Positions 32,111 to 40,234 of a stretch of 59,553 bases of DNA are shown piece after piece. The DNA is taken from assembly GCA_031431125.1 (NCBI GenBank), contig JANPCX010000074.1:1-59553 (forward strand). Reading direction: 5' to 3'. The number at the start of each line of letters is the position of its first letter. The first letter of the stretch is position 1. The notes beneath the pieces were generated by a model. That model had not been told where the DNA came from. It did no database searches and was given only the letters and a program-made list of their open reading frames with translations. Made by a program: the position numbers and the translations under genes. This stretch comes from JANPCX01 sp031431125. Lineage in GTDB: Bacteria > Pseudomonadota > Gammaproteobacteria > Burkholderiales > Burkholderiaceae_C.

Positions 32111-33931
32111 TTACTCGACCACGCGCCGCAGTTCATAGCCTGAAGCGTCGATCCGTGGGTGACCATCTTGCAAACGAAGTCGGACCAGCTCACCCCAAGC
32201 ATTGAGTGGGCCGGTCAACACGGCCTCTGTTGCAGAGACAGGCACCAAAGTCATTGCGGGTACCGAGTCGAACGTCTTGGTCTCTTTGATGTGCACCAAG
32301 TAGAAGCCGCGAACGGCTTCCACCGTCACCTCGCCCTGGAAAGGATCGTCGGATTTGCGGTTGAGGAACTCGTAACGACCGACCCATCGCTCAGGGTTGG
32401 CCAGCGCAAACGACGGTTTGATCTTCTCGCCAAGCAACATGTCCTGCTCGCCGCTGCGGGCCACCAACACCTGGCGGCCCGCGACGGTGCGAGTAGAAAG
32501 GGCAACAAAATCCAGCTCACCCAGGCTCACTGGAAATATGCCCAGCACCGAATAACGCAAGCCCAGTTGATGGCCTTCCAAAGGCCGCAGTTTGAAGGTC
32601 TTTCCCAATGCCTCGGCTTGCAGTCCACCGCCTTTGCGTTGTACCCGCACATGGCCCAGCGCTGTGGTGTAGTCACCTTCAATGGCCCGCATGGCTTCGT
32701 CGCTCCACGGTTGTGGGGACTCGGTGGGTTTGATTTTTTTAGGTTGGGTGATGCCGGCCTGGGTTTCCAGCAACAGCTCCAAAGCCCGCACGGCAATGCG
32801 GTTCACCGCTTGGTGCGCAGCCGCATCGTTGGACAACACCACCACACCCAGTTTGTGGTCAGGCAGCGCGTAGATTTGACTGTGGAAGTTCACCGTCGCA
32901 CCACCATGGTGGGCCACAGGACCGCCCCCCTGAAGGGAGCCCTCGCCCAACGTGCTGAGCATCCATCCCAAGCCGTTGCGGAATCCCAGGTCCAGCGCAA
33001 CATCAAGGTTTTGCACCAACAACATTTGGTTCACTGTTTGCGCTTGCAGCACCGTTTTGTCTCCAACACGTCCCTTTGCAAACACCATCGACAAGAAGCG
33101 ACTCAAATCCAGCACCGACGCATTCAGACCGCCAGCAGGCACATCCCGCAGCGCAGGCTCGGGCGCGGCTTGGCCCTTGTCGTACGGTTTAGCCATCAGG
33201 GCGTGATCCGGTAGGGCTGCCGTGAACGATGCTGTTCTCATACCCAAAGGAATCAACAGCTTTTGCTGCACATGGTTTTCAAAGGGCTGCCCTGCCACTT
33301 GTTCGACCACATGGCCCAACACGTCAAACCCCAAGTTGGAATAGGAAAAGACGGTTTGCGGCGGGTAGGCGGCATCCTGCTGCGCCAAGGCGGTGGTGAC
33401 CGCTGTGAAGCGCGCCGGGGCAGCAGTCCACATGCCTTGAACGATGTCGCGCGGCAAGCCCGCATGGTGGGTGAGCAATTGCTGGGGTGTGATGGCGGAC
33501 GCAGACCCAAATCGGGAGCGCATTTGAAACTGCGGCAGCACCTGCTGTACGGGGGCGTCCAGCTTGACCTGTCCCGCTTCGACCATCTGCATCACTGCGG
33601 AAGCGGTGAACAGCTTGGAGATGGAACCCACGCGGTACAAGGTTTCAGATGTGGCGGGCCGCTTGTTTTGTTGGTCGGCCCAGCCAAACCCTTGTGTCCA
33701 CAGCACCTGCTGGTCCTCCACCAACGCAATGCTCAGACCCGCCAGGCGCTGCGATTTCATCTCGTGCTCAATGAAAGCCTGCAGCTGAGTCACCGTGCCT
33801 TGTGTATCACCACGAGACACAGGGCGAGACAGTTGCGGTGGCGAGCCACATGCGGCCAGAACGACTGCAGATGTCAACAGCGTGAGGCCCAATGCAGGTC
33901 GGCTGCGCGAGGCACAGGTGAAGTTATTCAT
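32111..33931 (-). CDS. Class C beta-lactamase-family serine hydrolase, lipoprotein
   Basis: The 606-residue protein begins with a lipoprotein signal (TLLTSAVVLAAC lipobox, Cys at about 27), so it is probably anchored to the envelope. The beta-lactamase/DD-peptidase domain has SISKLF (SxxK nucleophile, about 101-104), YSNLGFD (YxN, about 194) and HHGGATVNF (HxG). A C-terminal extension of about 200 residues follows the catalytic domain, rich in beta strands, as in other long PBP4*/EstB-like hydrolases. The substrate is unknown; family members act as esterases, D-aminopeptidases or amidases rather than true AmpC enzymes. The start at 33931 is chosen because it begins the signal peptide; the frame extends to 33979. 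Confidence 0.82.
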   Translation of the reverse strand: MNNFTCASRSRPALGLTLLTSAVVLAACGSPPQLSRPVSRGDTQGTVTQLQAFIEHEMKSQRLAGLSIALVEDQQVLWTQGFGWADQQNKRPATSETLYRVGSISKLFTASAVMQMVEAGQVKLDAPVQQVLPQFQMRSRFGSASAITPQQLLTHHAGLPRDIVQGMWTAAPARFTAVTTALAQQDAAYPPQTVFSYSNLGFDVLGHVVEQVAGQPFENHVQQKLLIPLGMRTASFTAALPDHALMAKPYDKGQAAPEPALRDVPAGGLNASVLDLSRFLSMVFAKGRVGDKTVLQAQTVNQMLLVQNLDVALDLGFRNGLGWMLSTLGEGSLQGGGPVAHHGGATVNFHSQIYALPDHKLGVVVLSNDAAAHQAVNRIAVRALELLLETQAGITQPKKIKPTESPQPWSDEAMRAIEGDYTTALGHVRVQRKGGGLQAEALGKTFKLRPLEGHQLGLRYSVLGIFPVSLGELDFVALSTRTVAGRQVLVARSGEQDMLLGEKIKPSFALANPERWVGRYEFLNRKSDDPFQGEVTVEAVRGFYLVHIKETKTFDSVPAMTLVPVSATEAVLTGPLNAWGELVRLRLQDGHPRIDASGYELRRVVE

Positions 33932-34093
33932 GAAAACCGTTCCATTCAAAGAGATGCTGATGAGTCTCCACCAGAACACCTTTGTAGCGGCTTAAGACGA
34001 TGCATTGGAGGCCTGGCCCGCATCACCCTTAAGCTGTCGCAAAGGTGAAGCAGCACACACTGCGAACCTCATCAACCGCTATGACCCCAGGCC

Positions 34094-34975
34094 ATGAATG
34101 ACCTTCTCTCTTCGGCGATGGCATACGCCCAGACACTGCCGCTGCCTTTGCTGGGCAAGGTTTACCTGTTCAACCTGTTCCACGAAGCCAAGTTCTACCT
34201 GCTGGCCGCACTCTTCATGTGGGGCTTGCTGCATGTGCTGCTGAAGCGGCGACTGGCCCATCGTTTGATCGACCAATGGCCCAGCCGTGCTGATATCCGC
34301 CGTGAGCTCAGCTATTCGTTTTTGTCCATGCTGGTGTTCGCTGGCTTGAGCATGGCCGTGTTGGCCGGTGTGTTCAGCGGCCACATCACCATTTACAGCG
34401 ACCCGGGTCAGTACGGGTGGTGGTGGTTGGTGATCAGCTTCCCATTGCTCTTGGTCTGGCAAGACGTTTATTTCTACACCACGCACCGCCTCTTGCACAC
34501 GCGCTGGTTGTTCAAAAAGGTTCACAGCGTGCACCACCGCTCGCGCCAACCCTCGCCCTGGGCGGCCTATGCCTTTCATCCGGTTGAAGCCTTGATCAAC
34601 GGCTTGGTCACACCCTTGGCGCTGTGCGTATTGCCAGTGCATGGCGGCGTATTGTTCGCTTCGATCTTGCATCAAATCATCCGCAACACCCATGGCCATG
34701 CGGCGGTAGAAATCATGCCCGCCGGGTTCACGCACGATGTGCTGGGACGATTTTTCACCACCACCACCCACCATCACTTGCACCACGAAACGGCACGTGG
34801 CAACTACGGGCTGTGGTTCACTTGGTGGGATCGCTGGTTGGGCACCGAACGCATCGATTACCACGGTCGTTTTGATTCAGCAACGAAACCGCCACCACAA
34901 TACATGTTGCCTGCCCCAGGATCCCGTCACCGTCCCCGTGCTCAACCGACCCGCCATGCACCTGCTGATCATTGA
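34094..34975 (+). CDS. Sterol desaturase/fatty acid hydroxylase-family protein
   Basis: This 293-residue integral membrane di-iron enzyme shows the three histidine boxes of the family: HRLLH in YFYTTHRLLHTRW (about 135), HSVHHRS (about 149) and HHHLHHE (about 236), plus HPVEAL and a later HGH. Five membrane helices flank the boxes. Members hydroxylate or desaturate sterols, fatty acids or carotenoids using oxygen. The last residues (after WLGTERIDYHGRF) extend 20 nt into the next gene, so this gene and the response regulator gene overlap in different frames. Confidence 0.8.
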   Translation: MNDLLSSAMAYAQTLPLPLLGKVYLFNLFHEAKFYLLAALFMWGLLHVLLKRRLAHRLIDQWPSRADIRRELSYSFLSMLVFAGLSMAVLAGVFSGHITIYSDPGQYGWWWLVISFPLLLVWQDVYFYTTHRLLHTRWLFKKVHSVHHRSRQPSPWAAYAFHPVEALINGLVTPLALCVLPVHGGVLFASILHQIIRNTHGHAAVEIMPAGFTHDVLGRFFTTTTHHHLHHETARGNYGLWFTWWDRWLGTERIDYHGRFDSATKPPPQYMLPAPGSRHRPRAQPTRHAPADH

Positions 34976-35612
34976 AGACGACTTAGACCTGGGCCGCTCA
35001 CTGCAACAAGCACTCAAAGCCGAGGGCCAAAGCAGCGAGTGGCGGCGGCGCGTGGCGGACGCACCAAAGCACTTCGAAGCCGCTGACTACGATTGCGTGC
35101 TGCTGGATCTGACCTTGCCCGACGGCTTCGGATTGGATTTGTTGGCAGCATGGCGGCGTGCCGGACACCAAGTGCCCGTGATTGTGATCACCGCGCGCGA
35201 ATCGCTGCAAGAACGTTTGGCGGGTTTGGACGGCGGCGCCGACGACTTCATCATCAAACCCTTTGCCATGCCCGAGTTGATGTCGCGCATTCGTGCCGTG
35301 GTCAGGCGCTACGCGCAACAAGCCAGTGAGGTCTGGCAATTGGGCGATTTGCGCATCGAGCCGCGTGCCCATGTGGCGTCATTGGCGGGCCGGGTGCTCG
35401 ACCTGTCGCCGCGCGAGTTTCAGTTGCTGCTGGAGTTGGCGCGCGACAGCAGCAGTGTGGTCCCCAAAGGCCAACTCGCTCAGCGTTTGGCGCCGCTGGG
35501 CGAAGGCATGGAGTTTGGCGCGCTAGAAGTGCATGTATCCAATCTGCGCCGGAAAATTGGCGCGCAGCGCATCCGCACCGTGCGTGGTGTGGGCTACCAA
35601 TTGATAGCCTGA
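34956..35612 (+). CDS. OmpR-family response regulator
   Basis: From the ATG at 34956 (MHLLIIEDDLDLGRSLQQAL) this gives 218 residues. The receiver domain has acidic residues at Asp8/Asp9, the phosphorylated Asp51 in VLLDLTLPDG, ITARES and the Lys of DDFIIKPFAMPEL (about 101). The winged-helix domain shows DLSPREFQLLLELARDSSSVVPKGQL and VSNLRRKIGAQRIRTVRGVGYQL. The C-terminal effector domain fits the QseB/PmrA-like subgroup. It is followed after 4 bp by its sensor kinase gene. A sequence oddity is the Arg-rich stretch SSEWRRRVADAP where the receiver usually has a hydrophobic strand. Confidence 0.88.
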   Translation: MHLLIIEDDLDLGRSLQQALKAEGQSSEWRRRVADAPKHFEAADYDCVLLDLTLPDGFGLDLLAAWRRAGHQVPVIVITARESLQERLAGLDGGADDFIIKPFAMPELMSRIRAVVRRYAQQASEVWQLGDLRIEPRAHVASLAGRVLDLSPREFQLLLELARDSSSVVPKGQLAQRLAPLGEGMEFGALEVHVSNLRRKIGAQRIRTVRGVGYQLIA

Positions 35613-35616
35613 ACCC

Positions 35617-37002
35617 ATGCGCTGGCTACTCTTTCGCCCCAGCCTGTTGCTGCGTGTTCTTTTCACCGCAACGGCGGTGGCGTTCACCCTAGTCTGGTTC
35701 GCCCTCATGGCCTACGGTTACCACGAGGCCACCGACAGCACCTTGCGCAACAAGCAGTACCGCGCCTTTGGAGACGGCTTGCTGCAATCGCTCGAAAACA
35801 CTGCCGATGCGACCCAAGCACGGGCCATGGCCGCAGCATTCGTGGACAGGATGAATGAAAGCCGTCGGCTGGCCGATGCACCCGGTGCGCTGCAACTGCG
35901 GTTCTCCGATCGCATCAAGGGTGAGCTGGTCTATTCGTCGGGCGACCTGGCGAGCAGCCATTGGTACAGCGGTCCGCAAACACTGCATACCAGCCGAGTT
36001 GATTCGCACACCCACCATTTCTATTTTGGTGAGACTGAACACTGGCGCTTGCAGATGGCCTCACCCGAGCCCAGCACCGTTTGGCTGCTGTGGATGCTGG
36101 CCAAAAACCTGCTGCCCAACCTGCTGATCGCGTTTCCACTGGTGCTCTTTCCCCTGTGGTTGGCGGCCAAACACGGCTTGGAGCCCTTGCAGGCGCTGGG
36201 TGAACAAATCAGCGCCCGGCAAACCGACGATGTTTCGCGTTTGAAGTTGAGCACGGTACACACCGAACTCAAACCACTGGTCGATGCGATCAACGGCCTG
36301 ACGGCCCGGTTGGCGCAAAAGATGCAACGCGAGCGCGCTTTCGTTCAGGACGCAGCCCACGAGCTTCGAACGCCGCTGGCGGTGGTGGCCACACAAGCCC
36401 ATGTCTTGATGAAAAGCGACGACCCTGCATCACGACAGCAGGCCGGTGCTCAGCTACAAGACGCGATCGCACGGGCCTCACACCTGGTGCAGCAACTGCT
36501 TGCCCTGACCCTGGTGGATACCGACCGTGTCATGGAACTTGAACAACTGGACCTGGCTCAACTGGTGCGCAAGCACCTGGCCGAACTCGCTTCGCTGCCT
36601 GCCCATTCGGGCGTGGAGTGGAGCCTGGAAGCATCGGACCATTGCGTGCAAGCGGTTGATCGCCTCACGTTTCAATCGGTGCTGCAGAACTTGCTGGGCA
36701 ATGCCATCACCCATGGCCGTTGCGCGGGTCAGGACCACCGAGTGCTTGTCCAGTTGTTTGCCGACAAGACCCATTGGCAACTCACCGTCGCGGACAACGG
36801 CCCGGGCATTGCAGCCGCCGATCAGCCCCGCGTGTTTGAACGTTTCTTCCGCAGCGCATCACCGGATACCGCAGGTTCCGGCCTGGGCCTGGCCATTGCC
36901 GCTCAGGGCGCCGCACGTTTGGGTGGGCGCATCACCTTGAGCGAAGGACTGGACGCGAGAGGTTGCTGCTTCACATTGCTCGTTCCCTTGCAAAAGGCGT
37001 GA
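35617..37002 (+). CDS. Two-component sensor histidine kinase
   Basis: This 461-residue sensor kinase pairs with the response regulator 4 bp upstream. Two membrane helices (about 10-32 and 148-175) bracket a periplasmic domain of about 115 residues, with no HAMP signature that I can make out clearly. The HisKA motif DAAHELRTPLAVVATQAHVL puts the phosphorylated His near 248. The HATPase domain has VLQNLLGNAITHGR (N box), VADNGPGIAAADQPRVFERFFR (G1/F boxes) and GSGLGLAIAAQGAARLGG (G2). The periplasmic domain is of the short QseC/PmrB type. The cue is unknown. Confidence 0.88.
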   Translation: MRWLLFRPSLLLRVLFTATAVAFTLVWFALMAYGYHEATDSTLRNKQYRAFGDGLLQSLENTADATQARAMAAAFVDRMNESRRLADAPGALQLRFSDRIKGELVYSSGDLASSHWYSGPQTLHTSRVDSHTHHFYFGETEHWRLQMASPEPSTVWLLWMLAKNLLPNLLIAFPLVLFPLWLAAKHGLEPLQALGEQISARQTDDVSRLKLSTVHTELKPLVDAINGLTARLAQKMQRERAFVQDAAHELRTPLAVVATQAHVLMKSDDPASRQQAGAQLQDAIARASHLVQQLLALTLVDTDRVMELEQLDLAQLVRKHLAELASLPAHSGVEWSLEASDHCVQAVDRLTFQSVLQNLLGNAITHGRCAGQDHRVLVQLFADKTHWQLTVADNGPGIAAADQPRVFERFFRSASPDTAGSGLGLAIAAQGAARLGGRITLSEGLDARGCCFTLLVPLQKA

Positions 37003-37045
37003 GAACAGCCGACAGGTTGTTCTTGGTGCGTCCTCGTCAGTCTTG

Positions 37046-37759
37046 ATGTCCACGATCACCGCTTCTCGGGCAACTGCCGTGGTTGCGGCCCGAACGCCCC
37101 CAGGCCACTTTTGGATCGCACTCAGCAGCGCGTGCGCACTGCACTTGCTCTTGCTGTGGCTGCTGGGCATGTCGCATATTCATGGCGACAACCCGCTGGG
37201 TGCACCGCCGCAGCGATTGCAGTGGCGGTGGATACCGCCTCAGAACTTGGCTCAGCCCGCTGTGAACCAGACAAGCCCTTCACGAGAACCGTCGGCGTCA
37301 AGGGACTCAAGGCAGCCGCGAACGAAAACCAGAGCTGCGCAAGAGGGCACGTTGCCGATGGGGCACGGCACCAACGACAAATTCGACGCTTCAGCCACCA
37401 CCCCACCATCAACGGACGTGAGCGGCCCACACGGGTCATCGACCAACCACCCAGTCCAAGCGCCGCTGCAGTTGCAACTGCCCGCGTCACCACCAAGCCG
37501 ACCTCTGCCCAACAGCATGCTGGGCCAAGCCTTGAATGATGCGCGCGGCAACAGCCCCAGGAGCAGGCTCGAAGACCGCATCGCACAAGTCACCACAGGC
37601 AACGATGCCTTGCAGGTGGACGTGCTGGGTGAGGGTCGCAAACGTGTGCATTTGAACGGCCGCTGCCTGGATGTTCACCAGGCTCGCATTTCGCAAATTG
37701 ACCCCATGAACGAGGTGTCGCAGCGCGCCATGCCCGGCGTGAAACGCTGCGATCAGTGA
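37046..37759 (+). CDS. Hypothetical membrane protein, TonB-like layout
   Basis: The protein starts with a short cytoplasmic segment and a single hydrophobic helix (FWIALSSACALHLLLLWLLG, about 23-43), then a Pro/Ser/Thr-rich linker of about 130 residues and a small C-terminal domain containing a Cys pair (RCLDVHQ and VKRCDQ). The layout resembles TonB-like energy transducers, but the C-terminal YP motif of TonB is absent, so I do not call it TonB. It follows the sensor kinase by 43 bp on the same strand and may belong to its regulon. The reading frame has a TTG at 37043, and the ATG at 37046 is preferred. Confidence 0.6.
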   Translation: MSTITASRATAVVAARTPPGHFWIALSSACALHLLLLWLLGMSHIHGDNPLGAPPQRLQWRWIPPQNLAQPAVNQTSPSREPSASRDSRQPRTKTRAAQEGTLPMGHGTNDKFDASATTPPSTDVSGPHGSSTNHPVQAPLQLQLPASPPSRPLPNSMLGQALNDARGNSPRSRLEDRIAQVTTGNDALQVDVLGEGRKRVHLNGRCLDVHQARISQIDPMNEVSQRAMPGVKRCDQ

Positions 37760-37903
37760 TCGCAAACGGAGCTTGCAGCCTCTTCTTGTGGTGATTTCGC
37801 TTCAAGTGCCGAGGTAAAGCTCTGGTGGCTGGTCGAATTCGTTACAAACCATAAACAAACTCTGCACACTCTGTCACGAAACATCGCCAAATCAGGAGAT
37901 GGC

Positions 37904-38725
37904 ATGCGAAATGTGCAGATCTGGGTCGTGAACAGCATCACACAGCCTGGCTCAGAAGCGGCAGGCCAGGTGGTGGTGGCGGCCTCTCACGGCGGTTTGA
38001 TTGCAGGCGCCATTGCGGCAGCAAAACAAGTGCGCAGCGTCATCTTCAACGACGCGGGCGGTGGCAAAGACGGCGCCGGTTTTGCCAGCTTGCTGCCGCT
38101 GGAACAGATGGGCCTGGCCTGTGCCACCCTGGCACGCCACAGCGCCCGCATCGGCGATGGTGAACACATGTACCGTTACGGTGTTGTTTCACATGCCAAC
38201 GCGCTTGCACGGCAATGCGGCTTGGCGCTGGGCATGCCATGCACCGAAGCGGCACAGGGCCTGATGGCCGCGCCGATGCCGTCGGGGTCACCGTTCACAT
38301 GGACAGAAGGGCGTCATCGTTTGGCTCACCGTCCTGCGCGCGTGATCGGCTGTGACTCTGTCACGTTGGTCCAACCGCAAGACGCCGACCAAATTTTGGT
38401 CATCGGTTCACACGCGGCTTTGCATGCAGGCCCGGCGAGCGCCCTGAGCGTTCGGGCCCAAGCTGCCTTCTTTCATGACGCAGGCAGTTGGGGCGATGCC
38501 CATGGCTTGAGCCGTTTGCCCGTGCTTGCGCAACGTGGCGTACCTGCTGCGGCGGTTCACCACCAGTCTGCACGCATCGGCGACGCAAGGTCGATGTACG
38601 CCACGGGCGTGATCTCCTTTTGTAATGCCACCGCCCTCGAACTCGGTTGGCGCGCGGGCATGGGCGTGCAAGACGCCATCGCCCTTGCTGGCGCCTTCAC
38701 ACAGCCCGAAGCCCTCTTCGCCTGA
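37904..38725 (+). CDS. Unrecognised protein with internal duplication
   Basis: This 273-residue protein is made of two similar halves. The first (about 24-108) has VVVAASHGGLIAGAIAAAKQ, VIFNDAGGGKDGAGF, ARHSARIGDGEHMYRYGVVSHANALARQCGLALGM. The second (about 165-258) has ILVIGSHAALHAGPASALSV, AAFFHDAGSWGDAHG, HHQSARIGDARSMYATGVISFCNATALELGWRAGM. Shared motifs are GSH/ASH, F(N/H)DAG, HxSARIGD, MY and GV(V/I)S. No signal peptide or membrane segment. A good site AGGAG lies 5 nt before the ATG. I do not recognise the family. The duplicated motifs suggest an enzyme with pseudo-twofold symmetry. It precedes the AEC transporter gene by 23 bp, so the transporter may move its substrate or product. Confidence 0.7.
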   Translation: MRNVQIWVVNSITQPGSEAAGQVVVAASHGGLIAGAIAAAKQVRSVIFNDAGGGKDGAGFASLLPLEQMGLACATLARHSARIGDGEHMYRYGVVSHANALARQCGLALGMPCTEAAQGLMAAPMPSGSPFTWTEGRHRLAHRPARVIGCDSVTLVQPQDADQILVIGSHAALHAGPASALSVRAQAAFFHDAGSWGDAHGLSRLPVLAQRGVPAAAVHHQSARIGDARSMYATGVISFCNATALELGWRAGMGVQDAIALAGAFTQPEALFA

Positions 38726-39043
38726 ACGCCCCTGCCAGGAGTTTCACCATGGTCTCGCAACTTGCGCTTGTAGTGATCCCGGTTTTTTGCCTGGTCGCCC
38801 TTGGCACGTGGTACGGCAAACGCCGCAAACCCGACCCAGAATGGACCAACAAGATGAACATGGACTGGTTTTTGCCAGCCCTCATCTTCAGCGCCCTGTC
38901 CACACGCAGTTTCGACTGGCACGCGGACAGCTGGTTGGTGCTGGGCACCGTGGGCATCATCCTGGGATCGGTCCTGCTTGCTTGGCCTTTGGTGCGTTTT
39001 CTCAAGCTGGATTGGCGCACTTTTTTGCCGCCGGTGATGTTTA

Positions 39044-39314
39044 GGGTCTGTTGACATACAAATCGCCCTCGCGCCGGGGTGGCCAAGGGTGCAGGGCAAG
39101 GCGCGCGACGCCGCCCAGGCTGGGGGGGCCCCTGGGCCAGGAGCGCAACGCGGCCCTGCGCCCTTGGGGACCCCGGCCCTCAGGGTGCAGCTCCCACAGG
39201 CCCCCACTCTTCGTTGCAAATGCTCGCGGGGGATAAACCCCCGCTGTGCTTTGCGCCTCAATTGGGGGCCTGTGGGGGCTGCACGCGAGGGCGATTTGTA
39301 TCGCCAACAGACCC
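39044..39314 (+). mobile_element. MITE-like element E1, 271 bp, with structured core
   Basis: The element lies between two TA copies (39042-39043 and 39315-39316). Its terminal inverted repeats of about 30 bp begin GGGTCTGTTG and end in ATCGCCCTCGCG, differing by a small change near positions 11-14. GGGTCTGTTG ends and a TA duplication fit IS5-related (IS427 group) transposases. It has no reading frame of its own. The interior (39074-39284) is the shared core described for both elements. Orientation is given by the core, which reads forward here. Confidence 0.85.
39074..39284 (+). ncRNA. Candidate structured core of E1 (two domains)
   Basis: Domain A (39074-39176) closes with a stem CCGGGGT...CCAAGGG paired to CCCTTGG...ACCCCGG around an inner GCCCAGG/CCTGGGC hairpin. 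Domain B (39185-39284, 100 bp) closes with a 22-bp stem starting GTGCAGC and ending GCTGCAC. It encloses TCGTTGCAAATGCTCGC, a G5/C5 hairpin with loop ATAAA, and TGCTTTGCGCC. The counterpart in E2 keeps the loops but has different, still complementary stems. Whether it acts as RNA or only as folded DNA is not known. Confidence 0.55.
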
Positions 39315-39426
39315 TAACAACTGCGGCAACATCGGTTTGCCTTTGGCCATGTTCGCTTTTGGCCAGGCGCTGATGCCCAACGCCATCGTTGTGTTCGTGA
39401 CGACCAACTTGCTCTTCTTTACCCTA

Positions 39427-39695
39427 GTCCTACTGTGTCAGTAAATTGCCCCTGCGTGAGCCTCTCTGACAGCCGCAATCTAGGCGCAAAGCGCAGCCGG
39501 GTTGTACACCCAGCGAGCATTTGCAACGACGAGTGCGGCTGTCAGAGAGGCTCACCCTTCGGGGCCGGTTGGCCAAACGCGCCGGGCGTTGTTGGAGGCC
39601 GTTGCCCGGGGGGGGGTACCCCGGGCGGCGGCCTGCGCCTAGCCCAGCACGGTTTGGCATACCGGCGCAGGGGTAATTTACTGACACAGTAGGAC
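39427..39695 (-). mobile_element. MITE-like element E2, 269 bp, with structured core
   Basis: The element lies between TA copies at 39425-39426 and 39696-39697. The terminal inverted repeats are 30 bp with one mismatch and begin GTCCTACTGTGTCAGTAAAT, unrelated to the repeats of E1. It carries no gene. Its interior, read on the minus strand, aligns over its whole length with that of E1. The two elements are 108 bp apart in the same gene in opposite orientation. The mobilising transposase is unknown; TA duplication is compatible with IS5- or IS630-type enzymes. Confidence 0.85.
39456..39665 (-). ncRNA. Candidate structured core of E2 (two domains)
   Basis: Domain A is 39565-39665, closed by CCGGT...GCCAAAC paired to GTTTGGC...ACCGG. 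Domain B is 39456-39555, also exactly 100 bp, closed by a perfect 22-bp stem that starts GTGAGCC and ends GGCTCAC. The enclosed TCGTTGCAAATGCTCGC and TGCGCTTTGCGCCT segments are nearly identical to E1, while the inner hairpin is TGGGT/ACCCG-like instead of G5/C5. Stem changes are compensated on both sides, which points to selection on structure. Confidence 0.55.
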
Positions 39696-40234
39696 TAAGC
39701 GCTTGGTTGATCTCGGGGCAAACCCAGTGGCGCCATATTCTGCGCAGCCCCATGGTGATCGCCACCTTGATCGGGTTTGCCATGGGTGCTTCGGGATGGC
39801 GTTTTCCGGCCGAAGTGGCCAAGCCCATACAGCTGCTGGGTGACATCTCCTTGCCCTTGATGCTGTTCACCTTGGGCATACGCATGGCCGAGGTGAAATG
39901 GGCCGATTGGCGGCACGGCATGCTGGGCGCTGTGCTGTGCCCGTTAACAGGCATCGTGGCGGCGGCCCTGGTACTGCCTTGGTTGCCGCTGTCGCCGGGG
40001 CAACAAGCCGCTTTGATTTTGTTCGCTGTATTGCCTCCCGCCGCAGTGAACTACCTGCTGGCCGAGACCTACCAACAAGAACCGAAAAAAATGGCAGCGA
40101 TTGTGCTGGCCGGCAACATCGCCAGCTTGGTTTTCGTGCCCTTGGGTTTGGCCTTGGCCATGCGAACACAAGCGGCTTGATGATGTGCGACGGGCCGCCG
40201 CAGCGGACCAAGCAGCGCTGATGCATGCCCCACC

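Larger units (their letters stand above)
38749..40180 (+). pseudogene. AEC-family transporter gene interrupted by two mobile elements
   Basis: Three pieces (38749-39043, 39317-39426, 39698-40180) join without a frameshift into a 295-residue carrier once each inserted element and one TA copy are removed. The joins read MFN-NCGNIGLPLAM and LLFFTL-SAWLISGQ. The reconstructed protein has about ten helices and the AEC (auxin efflux carrier) signature NCGNIGLPL, GDISLPLMLFTLGI and the C-terminal QEPKKMAAIVLAGN segment. AEC carriers export organic acids or similar anions. As it stands the frame stops at 39052-39054 (TGA inside the first element). CAGGAG precedes the start. Apart from the two insertions, no stop or shift is present, so the insertions look recent. 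Confidence 0.85.

Noticed and set aside
37046..37759. Calling the single-helix Pro/Ser-rich protein TonB
   Set aside because: The C-terminal TonB fold signature (YP motif) is missing and no ExbB/ExbD genes are nearby.
39044..39695. The two elements as group II introns or other self-splicing introns
   Set aside because: They lie in opposite orientation in one gene, have terminal inverted repeats and TA duplications, and lack intron boundary motifs. They are transposon-like insertions.
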